NCBI GenBank assembly: GCA_000431075.1
Contig: HF986880.1
Coordinates: 7,354 to 71,353 of the forward strand
Reading direction: 5' to 3'
DNA from: Firmicutes bacterium CAG:555
GTDB lineage: Bacteria > Bacillota > Clostridia > Oscillospirales > Oscillospiraceae
Length of the DNA stretch: 64,000 nucleotides
Part shown: positions 8,114 to 16,692 of the stretch, piece after piece
How the letters are laid out: each line of letters begins with the position of its first letter
Position numbering within the stretch: position 1 is the stretch's first letter
Notes under the pieces: generated by a model
The model's database searches: none
The model's input: only the letters and a program-made list of their open reading frames with translations
Told to the model about the DNA's origin: nothing
Made by a program: the position numbers and the translations under genes

Positions 8114-8905
8114 ATGAAAAAGATAGTTGCACTGCTTTTAGCAGTTATGATGGTCTTTGCACTGTGCGCCTGCGGCGGCGGAGACAGCAAGACCGATGAA
8201 AAAACTCTCGTCGTCGGCATCGACCCCGAGTACCCCCCGTACAGCTATATAGGCTCTGACGGCGAGTACACCGGCTTCGACATTGAAGTCGCTCGGGCCG
8301 CCTGTGATCTGCTCGGCTGGAAGATGGAAGTCTTCCCTGTCAACTGGGATAACAAGCTCGTTCAGCTCGACGGCAAGGAATGTGACTGCATCTGGTCCGG
8401 CATGACCATTCTCGACAGCATGAAGGAAGCCGGCTATGTCATTTCCGATCCCTACTACGACAACACTCAGGTGCTCCTCGTCAAGAAGGACAGCCCCATT
8501 CAGTCCTCTGCCGACCTCAAGGGCAAGACCGTTGCAGTTCAGCTCGGCACCTCCGGTGAGAGCCTTCTCAACGGCGACCTTGCAGACCTCAAGGCGACCT
8601 TCGGCGAGCTCGTCACCTGCAACAGCTTCGTAAGTGCCTTCACCGAGCTTGGCGGCGGCAGCGTTGACGCCGTGTTCGTCGACTATCCCGTTGCAGCAGC
8701 CTATGCTGCAAAGAACGACGGCTTCCGCATTGTTAACGAAAACCTCGGCGCAGAGCAGTACGGTATTGCCTTCCGTGCAGACGATCAGGAGCTCTGTGAC
8801 CAGATTGAGGCAGCCGTTCAGCAGCTCGTTGACAACGGCACCTATCAGAAGATAGCCGAGAAGTATCCCGACATCGTCTCGAACCTCATCTATCTTAATA
8901 AGTAA
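8114..8905 (+). CDS. Amino-acid ABC transporter substrate-binding lipoprotein
   Basis: The 263-residue protein has a lipoprotein signal peptide (lipobox LCAC, Cys20) and a type II periplasmic binding fold of the polar amino-acid family: start of lobe 1 at LVVGIDPEYPPYSY, the GFDIEVARA motif, and C-terminal YGIAFRADDQEL...NGTYQKIAEKY. It captures an amino acid outside the membrane for the permease and ATPase encoded next. The ATG at 8114 follows GGAGGATAAAAAC; the longer reading frame upstream lies inside the promoter/operator. The ligand is not evident; the downstream histidine racemase suggests histidine, as inference only. Confidence 0.93.
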   Translation: MKKIVALLLAVMMVFALCACGGGDSKTDEKTLVVGIDPEYPPYSYIGSDGEYTGFDIEVARAACDLLGWKMEVFPVNWDNKLVQLDGKECDCIWSGMTILDSMKEAGYVISDPYYDNTQVLLVKKDSPIQSSADLKGKTVAVQLGTSGESLLNGDLADLKATFGELVTCNSFVSAFTELGGGSVDAVFVDYPVAAAYAAKNDGFRIVNENLGAEQYGIAFRADDQELCDQIEAAVQQLVDNGTYQKIAEKYPDIVSNLIYLNK

Positions 8906-8987
8906 TAAAGAAATAGCACAAATAACTATCGCTTCCCGGAAGTGTATGCTTCCGGGAATGCGTGCGTTTTGAAACGAGGATTATTTT

Positions 8988-9635
8988 ATGGATTTAGTGA
9001 CAATGATCACCACAATGGGCAGCGGCTTCGGCAAGACCTGCGCCATATTTTTTCTGACGCTGCTGTTTTCCCTGCCGCTCGGCATGGTCATCGCCTTTTT
9101 GAGGATGAGCAAAAGCAAGATTGTGTCGAATGTGACCCGCTTTGTCATCTCCGTTCTGCGTGGTACGCCCCTTATGCTCCAGCTCATCGCCGTTACTTAC
9201 GGCCCGTTCTATCTGTTCGACCTGCCTGTTTCGAGAAACAAGCTTCTCCCCGTCGTCATCGCCTTTGCGATAAACTACGCCGCCTACTTTGCGGAGATAT
9301 ACCGCAGCGGTATAGAGTCCATGCCCGTCGGACAGTATGAGGCGGCGGATATCCTGGGCTATAAGAAGATACAGACCTTCTTCCACATCATTCTCCCGCA
9401 GGTCATCAAGCGCATCATGCCCAGCATCACCAACGAGGTCGTCACCCTCGTTAAGGACACCTCCATGGCGTTCACCGTATCGTATCAGGAGCTGTTCACC
9501 ATCGGCAAGCAGATCGCAAACTCCGAAACAAGCTTCATGCCCTTCGTCGTTGCCGGTGTGTTCTACTTTGTGTTTAACGCCATCGTCGACTATGCAATGG
9601 GCAAGGTCGAAAAATCGATGAATTATTATAAGTAA
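8988..9635 (+). CDS. Amino-acid ABC transporter permease (HisM/GlnP family)
   Basis: The 215-residue membrane protein has about five transmembrane segments and the permease signatures [10 protein letters not shown] and [18 protein letters not shown] (EAA loop that docks the ATPase). Polar amino-acid importers usually need one or two such subunits; only one is encoded, so it probably forms a homodimer. GAGGATTATTTT precedes the ATG. A short hairpin of the form CTTCCGGGAAG type lies in the 82-base gap after the binding protein gene, probably adjusting stoichiometry. Confidence 0.93.
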   Translation: MDLVTMITTMGSGFGKTCAIFFLTLLFSLPLGMVIAFLRMSKSKIVSNVTRFVISVLRGTPLMLQLIAVTYGPFYLFDLPVSRNKLLPVVIAFAINYAAYFAEIYRSGIESMPVGQYEAADILGYKKIQTFFHIILPQVIKRIMPSITNEVVTLVKDTSMAFTVSYQELFTIGKQIANSETSFMPFVVAGVFYFVFNAIVDYAMGKVEKSMNYYK

Positions 9636-9649
9636 GGAGGATATGCAAA

Positions 9650-10417
9650 GTGAAAGTTTTAGAGATAAACCACATTCAAAAAAGCTTCAATGACGCAACG
9701 CTGCATGTCCTCAAGGATATTAGTCTGAGCGTTGATAAGGGCGAGGTCGTGTCGATAATCGGTCCCTCGGGCTCGGGTAAATCGACGCTTCTTCGCTGCG
9801 CAACGCTGCTCACCGAGATGGACAGCGGTGAGCTTATCTATCTCGGTGAGGTTGCGGCAAAGAATAACGCCGAAGGCAAAGCCGTGTATTCCGGCAAGGC
9901 CGAGCTCAGGAAGATACGCAGCATTTTCGGTCTTGTGTTCCAGAACTTTAACCTCTTCCCGCACTTTTCGGTGCTTAAAAACCTCACCGACCCGCAGGTG
10001 CATGTGCTTGGCCGCACAAAGCAGGAGGCCGAGGAGCGTGCAATGACGCTGCTGAAGAAAATGGGCCTTGAGGATAAGGCGGCCGCCTATCCCTGCGAGC
10101 TTTCCGGCGGTCAGCAGCAGCGTGTTGCGATTGCAAGAGCGCTTGCGATGGATCCCACGATTTTGTTCTTTGACGAGCCGACAAGTGCGCTCGACCCCGA
10201 GCTCACGGGCGAGGTGCTGAAGGTCATAAAGCAGCTGCACGAGGAGAAAATGACTATGGTCATCGTCACGCACGAGATGGCTTTTGCAAGAGCGGTTTCC
10301 GACCGTGTCATCTTCATGGACGGCGGTGTCATCGTCGAGCAGGGCGAGCCGGAGGAGGTCTTCGGCAATCCCAAGACCGAGCGCACGAAGCAGTTTTTGC
10401 GCAATTATCAGTCGTAA
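9650..10417 (+). CDS. Amino-acid ABC transporter ATP-binding protein (GlnQ/HisP family)
   Basis: The 255-residue ATPase carries Walker [11 protein letters not shown]-loop ([10 protein letters not shown]), signature LSGGQQQR, Walker [15 protein letters not shown] and the H-loop (VTHEM). It powers the importer. The start is GTG at 9650, with AAGGAGG ten bases upstream; an ATG in between is out of frame. An insertion around residues 65-85 ([19 protein letters not shown]) is seen in some clostridial members. Its stop overlaps the next start as TAATG. Confidence 0.95.
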   Translation: MKVLEINHIQKSFNDATLHVLKDISLSVDKGEVVSIIGPSGSGKSTLLRCATLLTEMDSGELIYLGEVAAKNNAEGKAVYSGKAELRKIRSIFGLVFQNFNLFPHFSVLKNLTDPQVHVLGRTKQEAEERAMTLLKKMGLEDKAAAYPCELSGGQQQRVAIARALAMDPTILFFDEPTSALDPELTGEVLKVIKQLHEEKMTMVIVTHEMAFARAVSDRVIFMDGGVIVEQGEPEEVFGNPKTERTKQFLRNYQS

Positions 10418-11196
10418 TGGAGTATTCTTATTATAAAATCGACCCCACGGGCAATATCACGGCGATAGTCGAAACATCGGCCGAGAGAAACAAGCAAAGC
10501 CGCATTGCGGGGCTTATAATGGCTGCCGACACGACTATCGAGCAGGTCGGCTTTTTGGAAAAGGCGCATAGTGAGGCTGCCGTTCGCCTGCAAATGATGG
10601 GTGGCGAATTTTGCGGCAATGCAAGTATTTCCGCCGCCGCACTCATGGCACGCAAGAGCAGCATAGATAGCGGCAATATCACGCTCGAGGTCTCGGGCGC
10701 AGACGAGCCGCTGTGCGTCAAGGTGCAAAAGCTCTGCGATAATAAATTTCTCGGCACGGTCGCAATGCCGCTGCCTGTCGGCATCGAAACGGCGAGCTTC
10801 GGCTCGCTCAAGCTGCCGGTCGTGCGCTTTCCCGGCATAAGCCATGTTATCTGCGATAGTTCGCTCAGCGTTTCCGACGCCGAGACGAACATCCGCTCAT
10901 GGTGCGAGGAGCTGCAAGCCGATGCGCTGGGACTCATGTTCCTTGACGGTGACAGGCTCAAGCCCTATGTCTATGTCCGCTCAACCGACACCGCCGTGTG
11001 GGAGAGCTCGTGTGCAAGCGGTTCAACGGCCTGCGCTGCGTATCTTACGGCAAAGGCTGGAGCATCGCAGACCGTGACGCTTCAAAACCCCTGCGGCGAG
11101 CTTCGCATCAAGGCTGAGCTGATTGACGGCGCACTCGGCTCGCTGCTTTTGACCGGCAGTGCCGAAATTATGGGAAAACACTTGATTTGTACATAA
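10417..11196 (+). CDS. DapF-fold amino-acid racemase, CntK/HisR histidine racemase type
   Basis: The 259-residue protein has the two-cysteine acid/base pair of the DapF fold: C66 in GGEFCGNAS and C199 in WESSCASGSTAC. The pattern around them, with DPTGN at the N-terminus, EQVGFLE near 42-48 and QNPCGEL near the C-terminus, resembles staphylococcal CntK and the fusobacterial histidine racemase much more than diaminopimelate epimerase. Racemisation of L- and D-histidine is therefore the best guess. It is translationally coupled to the importer ATPase (one-base overlap), which ties it to an imported substrate. No nicotianamine-synthase-like or opine dehydrogenase partner is present, so a staphylopine-like pathway is not indicated here. 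Confidence 0.8.
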   Translation: MEYSYYKIDPTGNITAIVETSAERNKQSRIAGLIMAADTTIEQVGFLEKAHSEAAVRLQMMGGEFCGNASISAAALMARKSSIDSGNITLEVSGADEPLCVKVQKLCDNKFLGTVAMPLPVGIETASFGSLKLPVVRFPGISHVICDSSLSVSDAETNIRSWCEELQADALGLMFLDGDRLKPYVYVRSTDTAVWESSCASGSTACAAYLTAKAGASQTVTLQNPCGELRIKAELIDGALGSLLLTGSAEIMGKHLICT

Positions 11197-11236
11197 ATTT
11201 CTTGTATCATCTAAAGCCTAAGGGGTGGTTAAACGG

Positions 11237-12019
11237 ATGAAAAAAAGAATAATGAGCCTCCTGCTCATTGTGTGCATGGTGCTCTGTCTGTGCGCATGCG
11301 GCGGGGGCGGTAAATATAAAGCGGTCAAGACCGTTCGCAGTCAGGATTACTCCATCGGCTTTCGTAACGGCGACTCGACATATCACTACATTGACAAGGC
11401 GCTGCGTGAGCTTGCCTACAACGGTACGATAGACGACCTTGCGGCAAAGTGGTTCGGCAGCAAAAACGCCGTCGACTTTCCGTCCACGAAGGACGCTTTG
11501 TCGGAGCTCGGCTACATTGCCCCCCGTGAGTTTATCATCGGCGTTGACCTTGACAATGCGCCAATGGCGTTTACCAGCGGCGACGGCTACGACGGCTTTG
11601 ACATTGAGCTTGCCAAGGCCGTGTGCGAAAAGTTAGGCTGGTCGCTCAAGGTGCAGGCAATACACTCGGAAAAAGCCTTCGTTGAGCTAAACTCCGGCAA
11701 CATAGACTGCGCATGGGGCGGCGTTGTGCTCGACAGGACTTCGGCAGACTACACCATTCTGGTGACCTACATGTCCGACAAGCTTGTCTTAGCCGCCAAG
11801 GGCTCGGGCAGCAGCTCAATAAGAGGCAAGACCCTTTACATGGGCACCTCGCAGTGCTACCTCGACCTCATGGAGGAGAACACCGGTATAAGCGGCAAGT
11901 TAGGTCAGATATCCCGCATTCAGGGCGGTGCGAAGGATTACCTTGCTGCGCTCGACAAAGGCGAGTGTGACCTCGTGATGATAACCGATTCCGCCGTTGA
12001 TTATTTTAATTCGCATTAA
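11237..12019 (+). CDS. Substrate-binding lipoprotein with apparently circularly permuted amino-acid-binding fold
   Basis: The 260-residue protein has a lipoprotein signal (LCAC, Cys21). Residues 38-75 (YSIGFRNGDS...NGTIDDLAAKWFG) match what is normally the C-terminal end of polar amino-acid binding proteins, while residues 98-124 (FIIGVDLDNAPMAF...GFDIELAKAV) match their normal N-terminus. The chain stops at CDLVMITDSAVDYF, where the usual fold would go on into the segment that here is at the front. So the domain order is rotated, or two binding proteins were fused and trimmed. AAGGGGTGG precedes the ATG at 11237. It is last in the importer/racemase operon and probably an alternative binding protein for it. 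Confidence 0.8.
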   Translation: MKKRIMSLLLIVCMVLCLCACGGGGKYKAVKTVRSQDYSIGFRNGDSTYHYIDKALRELAYNGTIDDLAAKWFGSKNAVDFPSTKDALSELGYIAPREFIIGVDLDNAPMAFTSGDGYDGFDIELAKAVCEKLGWSLKVQAIHSEKAFVELNSGNIDCAWGGVVLDRTSADYTILVTYMSDKLVLAAKGSGSSSIRGKTLYMGTSQCYLDLMEENTGISGKLGQISRIQGGAKDYLAALDKGECDLVMITDSAVDYFNSH

Positions 12020-12054
12020 AAAATGGTCTCAATCAAATGATTGAGACCATTTTT
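12019..12054. terminator. Bidirectional terminator between ABC operon and thrS
   Basis: A 17-bp stem (12019-12035 / 12038-12054) with A and T tracts at its ends starts at the last base of the permuted binding protein stop codon and ends 8 bases before the convergent thrS stop. Confidence 0.85.
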
Positions 12055-12061
12055 ATTACCC

Positions 12062-13813
12062 TTATTTTGCCCTTGTGGAAACTTCCTTGCCGAGCTTTTC
12101 AATGAAGCTTTCGACGCTCATTGCGCCCTCGTCGCCGCCGGAGCGGGTGCGCACGGAGATGGTGCCGTTTTCCGCTTCCTTGTCGCCGACGATGATCATG
12201 TAGGGGATCTTCTGACTCTGAGCCTCACGGATCTTGTAGCCGATCTTCTCGTTGCGAAGATCCGTCTCCACACGGAAGCCGAGCTCATCAAGGCGCTGTG
12301 CAATGTGCTTTGCGTAGTCATCGACCCTATCGGTGATGGGCATGACCTTGACCTGAACAGGAGCGAGCCAAGTCGGGAACGCACCGGCAAAGTGCTCGGT
12401 GATAACGCCGATAAAGCGTTCTATCGAGCCGAACACGACACGGTGGATCATGACGGGACGGTGCTTTTCGCCGTCGGCGCCGACATACTCAAGCTCAAAA
12501 CGCTCGGGAAGCTGCATGTCAAGCTGGATAGTGCCGCACTGCCAGGTACGGCCGAGTGAGTCCTGAAGATGGAAGTCGAGCTTCGGGCCGTAGAATGCGC
12601 CGTCGCCCTCGTTGACGATATACTTCTTGCCCATCTCGGTGATGGCTTCCTTGAGTGTGTTCTGCGCAAACTCCCAGTCGGCCTCGTCGCCCATATGGTC
12701 GTCGGGCATGGTAGAAAGCTCTATCTCATACGGCAGACCGAACAGCGAATAGACCTCGTCAAAGAGCTTGACAACGCCCTTTATCTCGTCCTTCATCTGA
12801 TCCCAAGTCATGAAGATGTGTGCATCGTCCTGCGTGAAGCAGCGGACACGGAACAGGCCGTGCAGAGCGCCGGACAGCTCATGGCGGTGGACAAGGCCAA
12901 GCTCGCCCACACGAAGCGGCAGGTCACGGTAGGAGTGCGGCTCGGACTTATAAACGAGCATACCGCCCGGGCAGTTCATGGGCTTGATGGCGTAATCCTC
13001 GCCGTCGATCTGCGTGGTATACATGTTCTCTTTGTAATGGAACCAGTGACCGGAGGTCTCCCACAGCTGGCGGTTTAGTATCATCGGGGTCGAGACCTCG
13101 ACATAGCCGTATCTCTTGTGTACCTCACGCCAGTAGTCTATAAGTGTGTTTTTGAGCACCATGCCCTTTGGCAGGAAGAACGGGAAGCCCGGGCCTTCGT
13201 CGGTGAGCATGAACAGGCCGAGTTCCTTGCCTAACTTGCGGTGGTCACGCTTTTTGGCTTCTTCGATTCTTGCAAGGTAAGCGTCAAGCTCGTCCTTCTT
13301 CATGAAGCAGGTGCCGTAGACACGCTGGAGCATCTTGCGGTTGGAGTCGCCTCTCCAGTATGCGCCGGTGCAGGAGGTGAGCTTGATGGCATTACCCTTG
13401 ACACGGCCGGTAGAGTCCAGATGCGGGCCTGCACACAGATCGGTGAAGTCGCCCTGCTTATAAAAGCTTATGACGGCATCCTCGGGCAGGTCGTTTATAA
13501 GCTCGACCTTATACGGCTCGTCCTTTTCCTCCATGAGCTTTATGGCTTCCTCACGGGGCAGCTCAAAGCGCTCAAGCTTTATCTTTTCCTTGCAGATCTT
13601 GCGCATCTCGGCCTCGATCTTCTCGAGTATCTCGGGAGTGATGGCAAACGGTGCGTCAAAGTCATAGTAAAAGCCGTTTTCGATGGCAGGGCCGATAGCT
13701 AACTTTACCTCGGGGTAAAGGCGCTTGACGGCCTGCGCAAGAATGTGGCTCGTGGTATGACGGTAGGTGTTCTTAAATTCGGGGTTTTCAAAGGTGTACT
13801 TATTCTCGTCCAT
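12062..13813 (-). CDS. thrS: Threonyl-tRNA synthetase, lacking the TGS domain
   Basis: The 583-residue class II synthetase charges tRNA-Thr. It starts directly with the second editing/SAD region (HTTSHILAQAVKRLYP; DLCAGPHL) and continues with motif 2/3 sequences, the zinc-site MNCPGGM and the anticodon-binding domain. The N-terminal TGS domain (about 60 residues) of E. coli ThrS is missing, as in many Oscillospiraceae enzymes. The ATG at 13813 follows AGGAGGAGC; the longer frame upstream runs into the T-box terminator. Expression is controlled by the T-box leader. Confidence 0.96.
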   Translation of the reverse strand: MDENKYTFENPEFKNTYRHTTSHILAQAVKRLYPEVKLAIGPAIENGFYYDFDAPFAITPEILEKIEAEMRKICKEKIKLERFELPREEAIKLMEEKDEPYKVELINDLPEDAVISFYKQGDFTDLCAGPHLDSTGRVKGNAIKLTSCTGAYWRGDSNRKMLQRVYGTCFMKKDELDAYLARIEEAKKRDHRKLGKELGLFMLTDEGPGFPFFLPKGMVLKNTLIDYWREVHKRYGYVEVSTPMILNRQLWETSGHWFHYKENMYTTQIDGEDYAIKPMNCPGGMLVYKSEPHSYRDLPLRVGELGLVHRHELSGALHGLFRVRCFTQDDAHIFMTWDQMKDEIKGVVKLFDEVYSLFGLPYEIELSTMPDDHMGDEADWEFAQNTLKEAITEMGKKYIVNEGDGAFYGPKLDFHLQDSLGRTWQCGTIQLDMQLPERFELEYVGADGEKHRPVMIHRVVFGSIERFIGVITEHFAGAFPTWLAPVQVKVMPITDRVDDYAKHIAQRLDELGFRVETDLRNEKIGYKIREAQSQKIPYMIIVGDKEAENGTISVRTRSGGDEGAMSVESFIEKLGKEVSTRAK

Positions 13814-13833
13814 AATGCTCCTCCTATACAAAA

Positions 13834-14041
13834 ACGCCCCTGACGCATTGCGTCAAGGGCGTAAAAATTTACACGGTCCCACCTTGATAGGTACTCATCC
13901 TGCATTTAACGCATGCGAAACGGAAGCACATTTCCTTGCTTCGGCTCGGGAGCGGTCGCTTTACGGTTTGGGCATAAGAAGCTTGCAGCCAAGGCTTCTC
14001 TCTCTGCAATGCTTGCACCTGCGTTCTCCGTCACTGCTGAT
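13834..14041 (-). ncRNA. T-box leader (threonine) upstream of thrS
   Basis: The leader of about 208 bases has the conserved antiterminator core AAGGTGGGACCGTG (minus strand, 13872-13885; consensus AAGGTGGTACCGCG) followed by a terminator hairpin (13834-13847 / 13849-13862) with a T run. Upstream is a stem I region with an AGAGA motif. ACC threonine specifier candidates are at 13965-13967 and 13954-13956; the first, within AAACCGTAA, fits a specifier loop better. Uncharged tRNA-Thr would stabilise the antiterminator and switch thrS on. Confidence 0.9.
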
Positions 14042-14043
14042 TT

Positions 14044-16692
14044 TTATACTATATCACTCTTTTTCGCCGCTGTCAATCGCTGAATGAGCTTTACCAGCTC
14101 AACTATGGGTATCACACAGAAGCCCAAGCCGATCGCAATGGCGTATTCGCCGAGCTCAACGCTCGTAAAGCCGAAGGCTCCGGCAAGCAGCGGCACCTCG
14201 CACACAACGGTCGTCAGCAGAAGCGAGCCTATGGCAGCGCCGATTAGCATGATATTGTGGCCGGGCAGCTTAAAGATACTGCCACGCTGCGAGCGCATAT
14301 TGAACGAGTGGAATATCTCCGCCATTGACATGGTGAGAAACGCCATCGTCATGCCGTCGGGACTGTCGGCAATTTCCCACACTCCGCTTTCGATGAAGTG
14401 GCCGATGAAATACGATGCAAGCGTCAGTGCAGAGACCAAAAGTCCCTGATACGCAATGTCGATACCCATGCCGCCGGCGAATATGCCTGCGCTTGCAGAC
14501 CTCGGCTTGCGGCGCATAATGTCCGGCTCTGCCTTTTCCATGCCAAGTGCCAATGCCGGGAAGCAGTCGGTGACAAGGTTTATCCACAGCAGATGCACGG
14601 GCTTTAGAATCGTGAAGCCGAGCACAGTTGCGGCAAAAATGCTTATGACCTCGCTCATGTTAGAGCCAAGGAGAAACTGGATAGCCTTGCGGATATTATC
14701 GTAAATGCGCCTGCCCTCTTCGACGGCGCCGACGATGCTCGCAAAGTTGTCGTCGGCAAGCACCATGTCGGCAACATTTTTCGTGACATCCGTGCCGGTT
14801 ATGCCCATGCCCACGCCGATATCGGCGCTTTTGATGCTGGGCGCATCATTCACGCCGTCGCCGGTCATGGCGGTGACATAGCCTGCGCCGCGCCATGCGT
14901 TGACTATCCTCGTCTTGTGCTCGGGCTGAACACGGGCATAGACGCTGATATCTCTGAAGCATGCCTCGAACTCGGCGTCGGACATCTGTGAAAGCTCGCT
15001 GCCCGTTATCGCCCTGTCGCCGGGGCGCAAAATGCCGAGCTCCTTTGCGATCGCAACTGCGGTGTCGATATGGTCGCCGGTTATCATGACAGCACGCACA
15101 CCAGCGCCCACGCACTCGTCGATCGCAGCCTTTACCTCGGGACGGACGGGGTCGATCATGCCGGTGAGTCCCACAAAGCACAGGTCGTGCTCAAGCTGCT
15201 CCGGCTCGAAGCTATCCGGCTCACGCTCCCACACCCGCATTGCACAGGCGAGAACTCGCAGAGCCTTGTCGGCCATTGCCTTGTTTGCCCCGGCAATTTC
15301 TTTGCGATACTCATCCGTCATCGGCACGGCCTCGCCGTTTTTCATGTAATGGGTACATCTGTCGATTATGACATCGGGCGCACCCTTTGTGTACTGCACA
15401 ACGCCGTTATGTGCAAGATGCACGGTGCTCATCATCTTGCGTCCCGAGTCAAACGGTGCCTCGCCGCAGCGGGGGAAATCCTCCTTGAGGGCGGTCTTGT
15501 TGTGGCCGAGCTTATTTGCCCAGACGACCAGCGCTGCTTCGGTCGGTTCGCCGGTGACGACACCGTCGGCGTCAATTTCGGCATCGGAGCACAGGGCCAT
15601 TGCCTTGGAGATAAGGTCCTTATCGTCGCCGAAGAAGTCGACGACCGTCATTTTGTTCTGCGTCAGCGTGCCGGTCTTATCAGAGCAGATTATCTGTGCG
15701 CAGCCGAGGGTCTCGACCGCCGTAAGCTTGCGGATGATGGCATTTCGCTTTGACATATTGGTAACGCCGATGGACAAAACGACCGTCACTACCGCCGCCA
15801 AGCCCTCGGGAATTGCGGCAACGGCAAGGGACACGGCTATCATGAACGAGCTCAGCACCGTTTCAAAGTCAAAGCCGCCCGCCCGCAAAAGCTGGACTGC
15901 GAACACTGCGGCGCATATGCCGAGCACGAGCCATGTCAGCACCTTTGAAAGCTGCGTGAGCTTTATCTGCAAGGGGGTCTGCCCCTCCTGAGCGTTTGCC
16001 AGCGCATCGGCTATCTTGCCCATCTCGGTCTGCATGCCGACGGCGGTGACTATCATAGCGCCACGGCCATAGACAACGGTCGAGCCCATGTACGCCATGT
16101 TTTTGCGATCGCCCAGAGGTACATCGGCGCTGTCGGCGAGATTGATCGCATCAATGAATTTCGACACCGGTACCGACTCGCCCGTGAGAGCGGCCTCCTC
16201 AATTTTGAGGCTGGCATTTTCGATTATTCTGCCGTCGGCCGGAACGGCGTCGCCCGCTTCGAGCAGCACCACATCGCCGATGGTGAGCTCCTCGCTGCGC
16301 ACGGAGACTATCTTGCCGTCACGCAGTACCTTGCTCGTGGCAGCGGACATTTCCTGCAGTGCTTCTATCGCCTTTTCGGCCTTGTTCTCCTGATAAACGC
16401 CCAAAACGGCGTTTACGATGACAACGGCAAGGATGATGATGACATCGGCGAAGCTCTCGCCCTGCGTTACCGCAAGCACACCGCTTATCGCAGCGGCGAC
16501 CAGCAGAATGATTATCATGGGGTCGGCAAGCTGCTTCAAAAACTGCTTGATTATCGAATCCTTCTTGCCCTCGGCAAGCTTGTTTTTGCCGTGCTCGGCA
16601 AGGCGGCGCTCGGCCTCCCCGCTCGTCAAACCGTTTACATCGGAGGAAAGCTCCGATATAACTGCCTCGGCATTTTCACAGTAAAATTTCAT
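14044..16692 (-). CDS. P2-type cation-translocating ATPase (PMCA/SERCA-like; probable Mn2+ and/or Ca2+ exporter)
   Basis: The 882-residue pump has actuator TGES (170-173), M4 PEGL (295-298), phosphorylation DKTGT (D338), MTGDGVNDAPS hinge and M6 NLVTD. Such proteins are usually annotated as calcium pumps, but the yybP-ykoY Mn2+ riboswitch at the head of this operon points to manganese export, as shown for other P2-type ATPases under this switch. The start codon follows immediately on the TGA of the AI-2E gene, whose last codons supply the SD GGAGGTGC, so the two are translationally coupled. Ion specificity rests on the leader, not on the protein sequence. Confidence 0.92.
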   Translation of the reverse strand: MKFYCENAEAVISELSSDVNGLTSGEAERRLAEHGKNKLAEGKKDSIIKQFLKQLADPMIIILLVAAAISGVLAVTQGESFADVIIILAVVIVNAVLGVYQENKAEKAIEALQEMSAATSKVLRDGKIVSVRSEELTIGDVVLLEAGDAVPADGRIIENASLKIEEAALTGESVPVSKFIDAINLADSADVPLGDRKNMAYMGSTVVYGRGAMIVTAVGMQTEMGKIADALANAQEGQTPLQIKLTQLSKVLTWLVLGICAAVFAVQLLRAGGFDFETVLSSFMIAVSLAVAAIPEGLAAVVTVVLSIGVTNMSKRNAIIRKLTAVETLGCAQIICSDKTGTLTQNKMTVVDFFGDDKDLISKAMALCSDAEIDADGVVTGEPTEAALVVWANKLGHNKTALKEDFPRCGEAPFDSGRKMMSTVHLAHNGVVQYTKGAPDVIIDRCTHYMKNGEAVPMTDEYRKEIAGANKAMADKALRVLACAMRVWEREPDSFEPEQLEHDLCFVGLTGMIDPVRPEVKAAIDECVGAGVRAVMITGDHIDTAVAIAKELGILRPGDRAITGSELSQMSDAEFEACFRDISVYARVQPEHKTRIVNAWRGAGYVTAMTGDGVNDAPSIKSADIGVGMGITGTDVTKNVADMVLADDNFASIVGAVEEGRRIYDNIRKAIQFLLGSNMSEVISIFAATVLGFTILKPVHLLWINLVTDCFPALALGMEKAEPDIMRRKPRSASAGIFAGGMGIDIAYQGLLVSALTLASYFIGHFIESGVWEIADSPDGMTMAFLTMSMAEIFHSFNMRSQRGSIFKLPGHNIMLIGAAIGSLLLTTVVCEVPLLAGAFGFTSVELGEYAIAIGLGFCVIPIVELVKLIQRLTAAKKSDIV
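14048..14076 (-). promoter_or_regulatory. Promoter of the thrS T-box transcript
   Basis: Minus strand TTGACA (14071-14076), 17-base spacer, TATAGT (14048-14053), lying inside the last codons of the P-type ATPase gene. The start would fall near 14041. The 14 bases around the -35 (CGCCGCTGTCAATC on the plus strand) are identical to those at the Mn2+ riboswitch promoter at 18.26 kb. Confidence 0.75.

Noticed and set aside
10417..11196. Diaminopimelate epimerase
   Set aside because: The fold and both cysteines fit, but the motifs around them match CntK/histidine racemase and no lysine-pathway genes are near.
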